A DNA stretch of 64,000 nucleotides from Terfezia claveryi (taxonomy: Eukaryota > Ascomycota > Pezizomycetes > Pezizales > Pezizaceae). The notes beneath the pieces were generated by a model that ran no database searches, was not told the origin of the DNA, and worked only from the letters and a program-made list of their open reading frames with translations. Both the position numbers and the translations under genes were made by a program. The number at the start of each line of letters is the position of its first letter. Position 1 is the stretch's first letter. Below are positions 53,780 through 63,232 of the stretch, in pieces. The DNA is taken from the NCBI GenBank assembly GCA_015179025.1, contig WHUX01000131.1, forward strand, positions 90,176-154,175, in the 5' to 3' direction.

Positions 53780-55142
53780 TCAATTCCAAAGATTTGCCCA
53801 ATCACCGCTTGCAAGAATCCAATCACCCCATTTTGGAGACAAGCCTTGGTTGTCAATCTTGAATAATAGCTCATCCAGGGCTCGTTCACCTCCGGACTTA
53901 CCTCTGGTGCCCCGTGTTTCATCTTCAGTCTGCGTTGGGGTCGGCGGAGGTGGCACTCGATTGACCGGATCCGTAACATTGTTCAGGGCGTCGATTGTGG
54001 CGATTGGATTGCCGTCATTGAAAAAGTCGACCAGGACAAAGGTTGGCACCCGGGCGGTAGAAGGGCCTCCCAATCACTTGAATCCTTGCACGTTTCTAGA
54101 CCGGTGGTTAGAGAGGGACCATTGGTATCTGTGATCTATTAAATGTTGTCAGAACGATGTCTGGTTGGCACAACACCCTCCTCCGCACAACACCCTCCTG
54201 TGGAGGAGGGTGTTGTGCCAACCAAACTAATGTCCACTTTAAACGCTTCGGAGAGAAGTCTGCAATTACCGCTTCCACATATGGTCTCATCATGCCTAGG
54301 CCCATATTCACATACAAGTACCAATTCAACAACGGTACCACCCCCTCTGATTGTGCTCTCGTTAACCCCCCTTCGCCCCTCAATCTCCCCGGTCTATCCA
54401 CAGCACAGCTCCAGGCCTTTGGATCCGTATTCTCCCACTTTGTCTCCCAGATATAATCCCATTCAGTAAGCAGGAACGGGACGCTAGCATCATTTCCGCC
54501 TGCTGTAACAAATACAACTAACCGCTTGTCGTCCTTGATCATTGTCCGTAGTGTTGGAAAATTAGGGATCCTGGTCCCCGCTGGCGAGGGTACAAAAGCC
54601 AATGAATCTGTTCCGCTATTTGTGAATGACGGCAGGAGCTCACTGGCAGTAATTCTATCGTCGTTGACAATCAACAAGGTAACCACTGTAAAATTAAAAA
54701 TATCAGTACTTTAAATAACTGACGAGCCAGTTCGTTTGACATACCCTCGTTTTCATGCTGGTCCATCCATGCCTTGATATGGGACAACCAATCCTCCAAA
54801 GTACCCCCATCCATCAACGTGCAAGTCGAATGACACAACCTTGGTTCGCCTCCCTTGGAGTCTCTGTGTAATTGTCCCTGGAGTAACCGTATCCCCGCAT
54901 CCAGCTGCACTGTGACATTGAAGTACTGATTTCCTGAAGTTGAGAAACTTGTCGATTTGTCACGGAGGAAGGGGAGTTGTGTGTCCCCAAGTGTGTTATA
55001 GCACCATAGGAGAGGTCGCAGAGGTGTGGAGAATTGTTACATGCTTTGGAGTCGTAGTATGCTTGTGATTGAAGGGCATGTTGGAAGATGAGGAGGGTGG
55101 AGAGGAGGAGGTGGGGAGGCGGCCTGTACTGGAGAACAACAT
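53780..55142 (-). pseudogene. Secreted PLC-like phosphodiesterase gene, frame-broken
   Basis: Minus-strand segments give a TIM-barrel PLC-like phosphodiesterase: a hydrophobic leader (HLLLSTLLIFQHALQSQA), ACNNSPHLCDLSYGAITHLG, GNQYFNVTVQLDAGIRLLQG, PRLCHSTCTLMDGGTLEDWL, a 59-bp intron (54686-54744), VVTLLIVNDD, CAVDRP, and near the end VPTFVLVDFFNDGNP. Three single-base losses are needed to join them: near 55113-55116 (linking the only Met at 55142 to the leader), 54971-54974 (gggg) and about 54065-54074. A probable 116-bp intron (54129-54244) houses a 71-bp foldback element. Members are extracellular or GPI-anchored enzymes of unclear substrate. Either a young pseudogene or a gene with several base-call errors. 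Confidence 0.7.
54159..54229. mobile_element. 71-bp foldback built from two TAGTCTGG units
   Basis: Left arm TGTCTGGTTGGCACAACACC plus CTCCTCC, right arm its near-perfect reverse complement (GGAGGAGGGTGTTGTGCCAA then CCAAACTA), with about 17 bp between them that repeat GCACAACACCCTCCT. The arms share their first 16 bases with the solo units elsewhere. It lies in the PLC-like gene, probably inside an intron. Confidence 0.75.
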
Positions 55143-56179
55143 GGTGGGGATCCCAGTAGAGATCGGATATATCTGCCTGTACTGGGCAAACTATCTCTCT
55201 GAGGATGAGCGAGGAGTTATAAGAAAACCTAATCTGGGATAGAATGATCAGTTGTGGATTGTTCACTCTGGTTTGTGTCGTGCGTTTCTGAAGCGTTTGA
55301 TATGTATGCAGACCTCAATCAATCATATGTAGGACAGAATGTCGACAGCTAAACAAACGTTTGGCAATATCGATTATTGAATGGAAATCCCAAAGCCAAA
55401 AGCAAACCGGATGGATGATATCCCTCCAGAACTAGCAGTTTGGTTGATGATAAGCAAATCAGACCTAGGCTGATTATAGTTTTAAGGGCGTGAGAATTCT
55501 GTATCGGAAATGCCGGACCCATCATCCTTGGGGAGATACTCTACATAAGTAAGTATTACTGTGTGAATCGCTGTACTGTACTAGCCTCGAACCCATAGAT
55601 ACGGTACAGCCTGGCTGGCGGGGCTGAGTATGCGGGAGATCATAACAATTAATGAGTCCCGGTAAGCTGGGCTGAGGCTGAGCTGCATGTCTATTATTGG
55701 TCTCTTTTAGGCTGAAGTCACAATGCTGAAATCAGGGTAACGTGTTTTTCGGGCTTGCTGTTTCTTGTAATATTCAAAGAGTAAGTAAGTACCTACCGGT
55801 AGTTACTTACTTGGTACTATACATACCTAAAATAATGAAGGTAGTCTGGTTGGCACAAGCCTCTCGTAGAGAAAGGTACAGTACGGAGTACATAGGGTGT
55901 GACACATCCCTCTGCATATGCACACAGCATAGAGACCTGCAAATAGTAAATTCTCTTTGCACCAAAAGTTTCCTAACCTTGCATTCCTTTCCTGGCGGAC
56001 CAGCGGCTGTTAAAAAGGAGCGAAGCCGGTACATAAAAGTATACAGTAGTGTCGTACTCTAGTGAGAGAGTTATACGCTGTATCTCACATGTTCCATAAA
56101 TTCAATATGTAAGTCTCACAATTTCCATGGCAATACAACGTTTACTCCTTGAGAACACTTGATCGACCTCCCTGTTTTA
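55143..56179. other. Intergenic stretch
   Basis: No gene recognised. It contains one complete ultrashort element at 55842-55869 and short GTACCTACCGG/AAGTAAGTA-type repeats at 55780-55820. Confidence 0.4.
55842..55869 (+). mobile_element. Ultrashort TAGTCTGG element
   Basis: Reads TAGTCTGGTTGGCACAAGCC then TCTCGTAG, differing from the 13395 copy at a single position over 28 bp, although the two lie 42 kb apart in unrelated sequence. Confidence 0.6.
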
Positions 56180-56279
56180 CCTCCACCTCTCACGACAAAA
56201 CCTTCCCCCACCTCTCCCACGACAAAACCTCCGACACCTCTCTCACGACAAAACCTCCCCCACCCCTCCAACGACACGA
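56180..56279 (+). repeat. Minisatellite upstream of the Crinkler-like gene
   Basis: Four units of 21-27 bp of the type CACCTCTCCCACGACAAAAC (+CTCCC), ending 50 bp before the start codon at 56330. C/T-rich on the coding strand, so it could serve as a fungal initiator-type promoter tract. Confidence 0.75.
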
Positions 56280-56329
56280 CTGAGTCAGCCGCACCTTCAT
56301 CAAAACTCTAGTAGCTGCTCTCTGATCCG

Positions 56330-58686
56330 ATGCCCAACTTTATCAAGCTATTTTGTTGGGTGCATGGGACCCAAAGTTCCTTTCCCGTCATGATTGACCG
56401 GGACGAAACCATCGGAGACCTCAGGGTCATTCTCAGCCTTCAGGGTAGCGCCATCGCAAGTCAGCTCGAACTTTGCGTTGCCAATATTCCAGACACCAAG
56501 AAAGCGAGGAGTGAGTTCGTTTTTCAGGATGATGATGTGCTTCCGGGGTCAAGAAGGATTTCCAAAATATTCCCCAAAGAGCTTCCGGAAGACACAATCC
56601 ACATCGCAATCCAGCGTCCTCGTAAGTAACACTCATTCCTTTTAAGTCAGACTCACTCCCAACAGAACCATACATATTATAATCTGTATCTTAGGGGTTC
56701 CCCAGCCTAGTTTATTTTCCAACTACCTTTTCATATCTACAGATTACTGACATTCACTTCATAGCCTCTCTCCTTGTTAGTAAGCGAACTGCATTTAATG
56801 CCTTTCCCGAAGGATTCGAACCACAAGGTACACCCTACAATACTTGAGGATTTCATGCTATAATATCAATATCACCTCCAGCTCGCCTTTTTTTTTCCTT
56901 TTATTTGCCATTATCTAGGATCTCTTCATACTGACGTCAGAATGTTTATGCTAATCTCTTCCTTCAATTATTTAAACTCTCATTTACCATACAATCAATT
57001 TCTTATGCTAATAATTTTTTTTTTTCTTCAAGGCGCGGAGGGTGGAAATCAACGTCCATGCAAAATTCCACACCTAAACAAGGATAATAGAGCTTACCTT
57101 TGCTGGAGGTGGTGGCAATCTGTGCGAGACCTTAGGTTTGGAGATACTAGTATAATCACATTCCCTGTGAACATACTGGGTTGTGATCGTTTTGGGTCGG
57201 TGATATTGGTGAGGGATTCTTACAAGTACCTCTATAATAAGATTATCTGGAACCAGTTTTGCAATACCGGATATTTCGATCATGCTGACTCCAATATCGT
57301 TGACTCCGTACCCGTACGCACTGCAATCACGGGCTCACATATCATAAACGGTACACCGGGCATTGGAAAAACGTTCTTCGGAATTTATCTCATATGTCGT
57401 TACGCACACGAATTTCCACATAGTAACATCGAGTGGGAAAACAACTCTCTACGAGTAATTTTCCTTGCAGATGGTGGCATCCAATATCGGCTATCTGGCT
57501 CCAGCATCATTTCCATAGAACAGCATGGCGAGGGGGATTATATAAACTACTTCATGGATGAAGCGTTTTACATTGCAGATCCATACTGCCCACAGCGGGT
57601 GAGTTCAGGCCCTTTGTGCTAGTGACCTCTCCACAAGCGGCACGCTACAAGGAGTTGGCAAAGCAACCTAATGTCAAGATGTTGGGTATGCCCACTTGGG
57701 ATCATGTGGAGTTGGAAGAGTTACGGAAGTTGCGATTTTCTTCAGTCACTCAAGCAGACCTTCAGAAATATTTTGACAAATGGGGCGGAGTCCCACGATC
57801 AGTCTTGGAGAGAACAGACAGCATATATCAGCAAGACTTGGAAGATATCTGCTCGACCGTGGATATTGATATGTGCATGAGGTTCATTGGGACATTGCGC
57901 TATAATTCTACAGCTGTCAGCGGGACTGTGTTACATATGAGTGTAACGTGCGAGGGACTTTATGTGGACCGCCGAGTCAGATTCGCTTCTCTTTATATCG
58001 AAAACATGGTCATCTCAACCTATGAAAAGGGTAAGAAAGAAGATATCATTAAGTATATCAGGGAGACCGAACAGAATAACGAACTTTCGTCAATGAGGGG
58101 ATTTATCTTCGAGGCTGTGGCACATCGTATACTTAGGAGGGGGGGTGTTTGAGGTTGTATTACCGGGTTCATAGTATTACGGATTTCATATTGATGTGCT
58201 GTTAGATTCGACGCCTGGGGCATCCGATCAAGGAGAAATTGCCGCTTCCTGCGACTACACTGCAGATCTTCCACAAGATTGGCGAGATAAGCCTGCCTTT
58301 TATTGCAGACCACACAGCAAAACATTTGAGTCTATTGATGCACTTTACATTGGCCACGGAGATTACGATGAGTTATTTCAAATGACGGTTGGAAAACAGC
58401 ATGGTATAAAGGTGAATGGTTTAGAGAATATCAAAGCCAAGTTGACAAAGAAAGTTCGTTTATACTTGTTATTCCCAACGATGCATATTCTAATTTTATC
58501 AACCCACAAAATTACCTCAATTTGCAAGGACAAAAGCATCAAAAAATCCCCAAATGGATAGATGATGTGGAACAGTGGGCATTGAGATTGGATTATACGA
58601 CTTTTGATAATTCTTTTTTTTTTTCTTTTTATTACGAGAGCATTATGGGGGTTATATTTTTCAAATGGTTAGGTACTGTACTTTAG
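56330..58686 (+). pseudogene. Crinkler (CRN)-like P-loop protein gene, frame-broken
   Basis: Exons 56330-56621, 56765-56827 and from 57033. The first exon encodes a ubiquitin-like header (MPNFIKLFCWVHG...FPVMIDRDETIGDL...LPEDTIHIAIQRP) of the kind that opens Crinkler proteins. The third has GTPGIGKTFFGIYLICRYAH, a Walker A P-loop, then a long C-terminal region. The reading frame is lost three times, each consistent with one missing base: CCC at 57612-57614, the G7 run at 58139-58145, and about 58455. Crinklers were defined as oomycete effectors and also occur in some fungi, where their roles are unsettled. No secretion signal is seen. As it stands the gene would yield a truncated protein. Confidence 0.7.
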
Positions 58687-60111
58687 TGAAGTCAAGCAGG
58701 TAGTAATCTCTTTTTTACCCGAATTCACAGTACAAAAGGGAAAAAAATAAAAGCAATGCTTTTCCTGAAGGATTAAAATACGTACCTCCACGACCTCTCG
58801 TTGAGCCAAAACTTGGCCCAAAGAAGCAAACGTGGCCCCCATGGCCTTCCAAATTGCCCAGGTGGTGAGAAAAGCTGAATGTTTGGAAGAAGCATGAAAA
58901 GAGATTCCCACTACCATGCTGGACTCTTACTAGATCTATGCCTCTTCATTAGATAAACACTTCCTCAGCGATTAAACCACGGACAAGTCTAATAATACAG
59001 CGTTCGACAGTACAGGTGGCGGCGGGGTAAAGTGGGCATGGCAGTCAAAATGTCAGAGGTGATATTCAAGACAGTGCACGTAAGATGTAAATAGAAAAGT
59101 TTAGCTCAGGCACAGCGTGTTAACCTTGTCAGGTTAGCTGACTGACTAGGTATACCATCTGACCACCGTATTGAAAGGACATACATATGACAAGTTACCT
59201 AGTCTGGTTGCACTACCCCTCGCCAGACCAGTTACCTACTTAGTATTAGATAATTTAGACTAGACTAGCGGATCCGTAAGGTTAAAACCTTCGGATCCAC
59301 CTCTTCTCTTCTAGCCACGAATGAATCGTCCATACACTCACGTATGCTTTAACCTGGTTCGTTCTCTGAACTGAGATTGTTGGCGAGTTACCTTTAACTG
59401 GGCGAAGTGGGCTAGCATTTGTTGCACGATCTAGGTAGCGGAGAGGTATATACAACAAAATCTACATCGATGCTCAAATACTTCTAGAAACAACCAGCGC
59501 TAGGTATGCGTTGTAAAGTGCAATAATATATATGTCCATGCACTGAACTAGAGATGAAAATCAAAACCGTGCATATTATATTGTATCCTTTAATCTAAAA
59601 CGAGATGGATGGCCTATTGTTATTTATTCACAGCGACACTGTTTGTTCACACTTGCGTTCCAATTTAACCTACTTAGGTAATTTGAGACTTCAATTATTA
59701 TTTATCACTGTGATATATAATTCGGGGATCTTTAGTTTTCGGGGAGTAACAGCGAATACCTGTACTGCAATCAAATTTGGAGAATTGTTGGTATATATTC
59801 AGAGAATACAGATGAGCCTGCACGGGATGTATACGGAGGAATATACATACCTATTCAATTGGGCAGCACAGAAATTGAAAGTACTTAACTACCCATATGC
59901 AGCTGATGCAATTGGAACGTGCAAGATATATAGCCACAATGCAAATTCTCAACGGCAATTGATCATTCAAGTGTGAATTAGTGCGGCTGCAAGGGCAAGC
60001 AAGAGTGACTATCTACGCATTACCAAATCCCTAAATTAAAAATATTGCTAGGCTAATGCCTAGGATTGGTTATAGTGGACATTGATAGTCTGATTTGTAC
60101 ATAATTATATA
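58687..60111. other. Gene-poor stretch
   Basis: Includes an ultrashort-type hairpin at 59200-59230 (TAGTCTGGTTGCACTACCCC, then TCGCCAGACCA) and the first copy of a roughly 75-bp dispersed repeat at 59540-59615. A plus frame at 59605-59976 (EEYTYLFNWAAQKLKVLNYP) looks coherent over about 60 residues but I cannot assign it. Confidence 0.35.
59540..59615 (+). repeat. Dispersed repeat with AAAACGAGATGG core, copy 1
   Basis: AAATCAAAACCGTGCATATT...CTAAAACGAGATGGATGGCC. Related copies follow at 62030-62105 and 62712-62790, all in the same orientation. Confidence 0.55.
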
Positions 60112-60960
60112 TTGGAGGAATACGTCAAGATGCATTTCGACCTGTATATCTGTGATGTTCACAGCACGGCTACTGAAATGTGCCTGACTGATATTCTGAC
60201 AACCAACTCTAACTGTTTAACACCAGGCGATATGGAAAAAAAAAAAAAAAAAGTGGCCCTCCTTAGAATAAGCAGCGTGTCAGTGGGACCACTATGCTTG
60301 ATATTAAAACAATCCTCGAGTGGTGAAATATTTCTTCAATCTATACCGGAAAGTCGATGAACAATTGCCCATATTGCGCTTGGAACAGTGCTCTACACAT
60401 TCCACAGATTGCATATGGCAGGGCGCCTGGAACAAGAGATGCAGATTTCTAGATATTCATGTAGTAGCTTACTTTGGTTTGGACGCCAATGTAGCTACTC
60501 TGTAATGACAGACGAACAAAAAAGCCATTAAAGGTAGAAAACCCATAGCAGTTGCCGCTGTAGAGGATTATGAGGCTGTTGTGCAGCTGCTTATGGTGCG
60601 GGGAGACGTGGATGTCAGATTTAAGGATGAATTTGGTTACCCCCGCTGACCTTGGCAGCTCAGAGAGGGCATAAAGCTGTTGTGCAGCTGCTTGTGCAGT
60701 GGGAGATTGTGGAAAGTCAACTCAAAGGAGATAGCTAGCTCAACTCCACTGACCTGGGCAGCTAGAAACGATAATGAGTTTATAGTACAGCTGTTTCGGA
60801 GCGGGAGTGATACAGATGGCTTGGGAAGTCAGCATATGATATGAGGCTGTAGTGTGGCTGTTTCTGCAGCAGGAGGATGCGGAATGTGAACGCACAGGAT
60901 TCAAATGGACCTCACTAAGCTGGGCGTGAGAATGAGGCTGCCGTGCGGCTCGCATGGTAG
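60112..60960 (+). pseudogene. Ankyrin-repeat pseudogene
   Basis: Scattered plus-strand frames give ankyrin-like strings: PIAVAAVEDYEAVVQLLM, LAAQRGHKAVVQLLVQ-like text across a frame change (60650-60705), and STPLTWAARNDNEFIVQLFR (60735-60800). Upstream, a frame at 60320-60505 (DIHVVAYFGLDANVATL) may be an earlier repeat. Stops and shifts occur in nearly every repeat. It is unrelated by eye to the intact ankyrin gene at 44-46 kb except for the generic repeat. Confidence 0.6.
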
Positions 60961-61000
60961 CGTGGATTACACATTCACGCGTACCAATTACCATACAGTA

Positions 61001-61640
61001 TCTCAAATATGTAATGTATAATACACCATATAACCAGAAACCACAATACCGACAATATGAACGTCCAAGTCCAAAAAAAACATCCCGAACTCGTTTCTTA
61101 TGCTAGGTTTTCCTTTCGTAAGTGATTGATATCGATTGTCCATTTCAGATTCACTATTTGTGAGTGTCAAAGCAGCTGGGAGTTGGCCATTTATTTACTC
61201 GCGTTTTGCAATATTTCTCCTCGTAAAAGCTTTTACTGAAAATTTCGTACTCGTTATCATTCTATTTCTCCTCGATAGATTTCTTTACCCATGGTTGTAC
61301 CGCTGGAATAACTAAGTTATATATCAGCGCTGGGTATTATTTCACAGCCCAGGAAATTCAGGATTTGGCACGGGAACGCAGAGAGTCCACATTCACGTTG
61401 TTTTGGGAGAATGTAGAGGATATTTAAACAATTAATACGTTGTAATTTCCGCAGATATATGTAGTTTTAATAACACATGACTAAATTACAAATAAAAATT
61501 GACGTTTGGGGATTGCATCACTTGCAACACACTTAGTAGATGGGAAGGGAAGACGATGGAGAAATCTGACGAGGGGCTCAACTTTTCAGCGCGGTTTCTT
61601 TGCATTTAGTTGGCCATTCCACACTTCCAGGAGTAATATG
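61001..61640. other. Gene-free AT-rich stretch
   Basis: No gene or repeat recognised. Confidence 0.35.
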
Positions 61641-61650
61641 GGCAGGAAGT

Positions 61651-61675
61651 GGGGGTTGGGGGTGGGGGGTGGGGG
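61651..61675 (+). repeat. G-rich tract with G-quadruplex potential
   Basis: Four runs of five or six G separated by one or two bases (GGGGGTTGGGGGTGGGGGGT...). A classic four-tract arrangement on the plus strand. A run of 26 A lies 95 bp downstream (61769-61794). Confidence 0.8.
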
Positions 61676-62029
61676 AGTTTAGGATAATCCTCCGAGCATG
61701 CTAGGGATAGGCTGCCTCGCCACAGACTAGATAGCCTGAATATGAGTACTGATTTACCAAAAATTAAGGAAAAAAAAAAAAAAAAAAAAAAAAACCTACG
61801 AACAAGTCCTAGGTCCTATCTGGTAATTACCCTGAACAGACCCTTTGCTTGACTTTAACCTTGATCTACAAGTCATCTGCAATGCTAGAGGTACATTAAG
61901 AAGGCACAAATCCTTTCTACATGCCCCTTCGTGTAATCTTCGTAGAAGTTATCTCCAAGCTGTTACCGCATCTATACATCTTGAAGTGTTGGGGTTGGCC
62001 AACTTTCCCGCTAACCGTGAACAAGAAGG

Positions 62030-62105
62030 GAGAAAGACAATCAAAATCGATCGCGCACAATGCCCTTGCATTCGAAAAACGAGATGGCCCATACTAATTA
62101 TTCAA
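62030..62105 (+). repeat. Dispersed repeat with AAAACGAGATGG core, copy 2
   Basis: AATCAAAATCGATCGCGCAC, then CATTCGAAAAACGAGATGGC. Same order of blocks as copies 1 and 3. Confidence 0.5.
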
Positions 62106-62711
62106 AAGTGGCACCTGTTCAACAGTTTAGCTTGTATTCAGGCAATTTGGGGCTCCAACCTATTATCGCTAGAGCAGATTCCAGGTTCAAGTTGAAAAAA
62201 GAAAACATCTCTACCCTGTTTCTTCTTATGCTAAACAATTCTCTTTTCAGCTACAGTTGATGTCGGTTGGTTATCCCAGATTCTTCGATTTGTTGGGTGA
62301 AAAGGGCACATTTCATGTACCCAGTCTTCGTTTTTACCCGTTCAGGGAAAGTAAGGGTTTATCACGGGAAAAGGCAATTGGGGGGTTCCACGTACGTCGA
62401 TGTATAGGATTATCTAATTAAAAAAACTGAAATATGTTGCAATATCCTAAGATAAGTCTTTAATAAAAAATCTTCTCAGTAAATTTCAAACCATGAACCA
62501 AAGTCCTAATATAAATAACCTCTGGAGTTGTTTACCCCGAGTTGGCATGAAGTTGACACATAAATGTTTTTCTGCATTTCACCCCCCACCGTAGAAGCGC
62601 TATCACTTCGGGTAGTGGTAGATTAGGGATCACATCACATCTACATACAAAGGAGGGTAACCCTGTAGGATATGATATATATGTCTACTTTTCCACTAGG
62701 CGTGAACGTGA

Positions 62712-62790
62712 GCTGAAGAATCTAAACCGCGCATATACTATTGTCTCCATGGATTCGAAAACGAGATGGTCCATGGTAACTATATAGACA
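62712..62790 (+). repeat. Dispersed repeat with AAAACGAGATGG core, copy 3
   Basis: GAATCTAAACCGCGCATATA, then CATGGATTCGAAAACGAGAT and GGTCCATGG. Spacing between the two blocks matches copy 1. Confidence 0.5.
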
Positions 62791-63232
62791 TACAAAGGTA
62801 TGCGAGCTGCGGATAAAGCCAGTAACGTGAGACAGCCGGCAACTAGGTATGTACAGAGGTACTAAACGAATATCAGGCCCTCCAGTAAGATCTCGAGAAT
62901 ATGGTGATTATGGCTCTGGGAGTTTAGAAGCTCGAGAACCACATATTGGCTTAGGGTCTTTCTCTAGCTTAGTGGAAAGTATCTACAGTTAATCGGATTA
63001 ATCCCATCAAGACCGCAGCAGCAGATATATATGCATGTATGCATATGCATATTCAGGTTTGTCACCTCCTATGGAGGCGTTAGACTAGGGGCCGGCATTT
63101 GCCGAGACACCCAAGAAGGCATTAGCGGGGACATGTGGGGTATCCGGTGATCCGGTGAAGATGCTTCAACAGCTCTCTTCTCCGCATATTATAAAGCTCT
63201 GAACAAGAATACAGCCCACGGTATCTTTCACA

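Larger units (their letters stand above)
61800..63232. other. Gene-poor stretch with two dispersed repeat copies
   Basis: Apart from the AAAACGAGATGG repeats at 62030-62105 and 62712-62790, I see nothing supportable. A 116-codon plus frame at 61845-62195 lies partly inside a repeat and is not credible as a gene. Confidence 0.35.

Noticed and set aside
53559..54469. Plus-strand frames opposite the PLC-like gene
   Set aside because: Minus-strand segments carry the recognisable phosphodiesterase motifs; the plus frames are shadows.
56800..56830. GGATTCGAACCACAAG resembling a tRNA T-arm read on one strand
   Set aside because: Lies in a short exon that keeps the Crinkler-like frame; no matching tRNA body around it.
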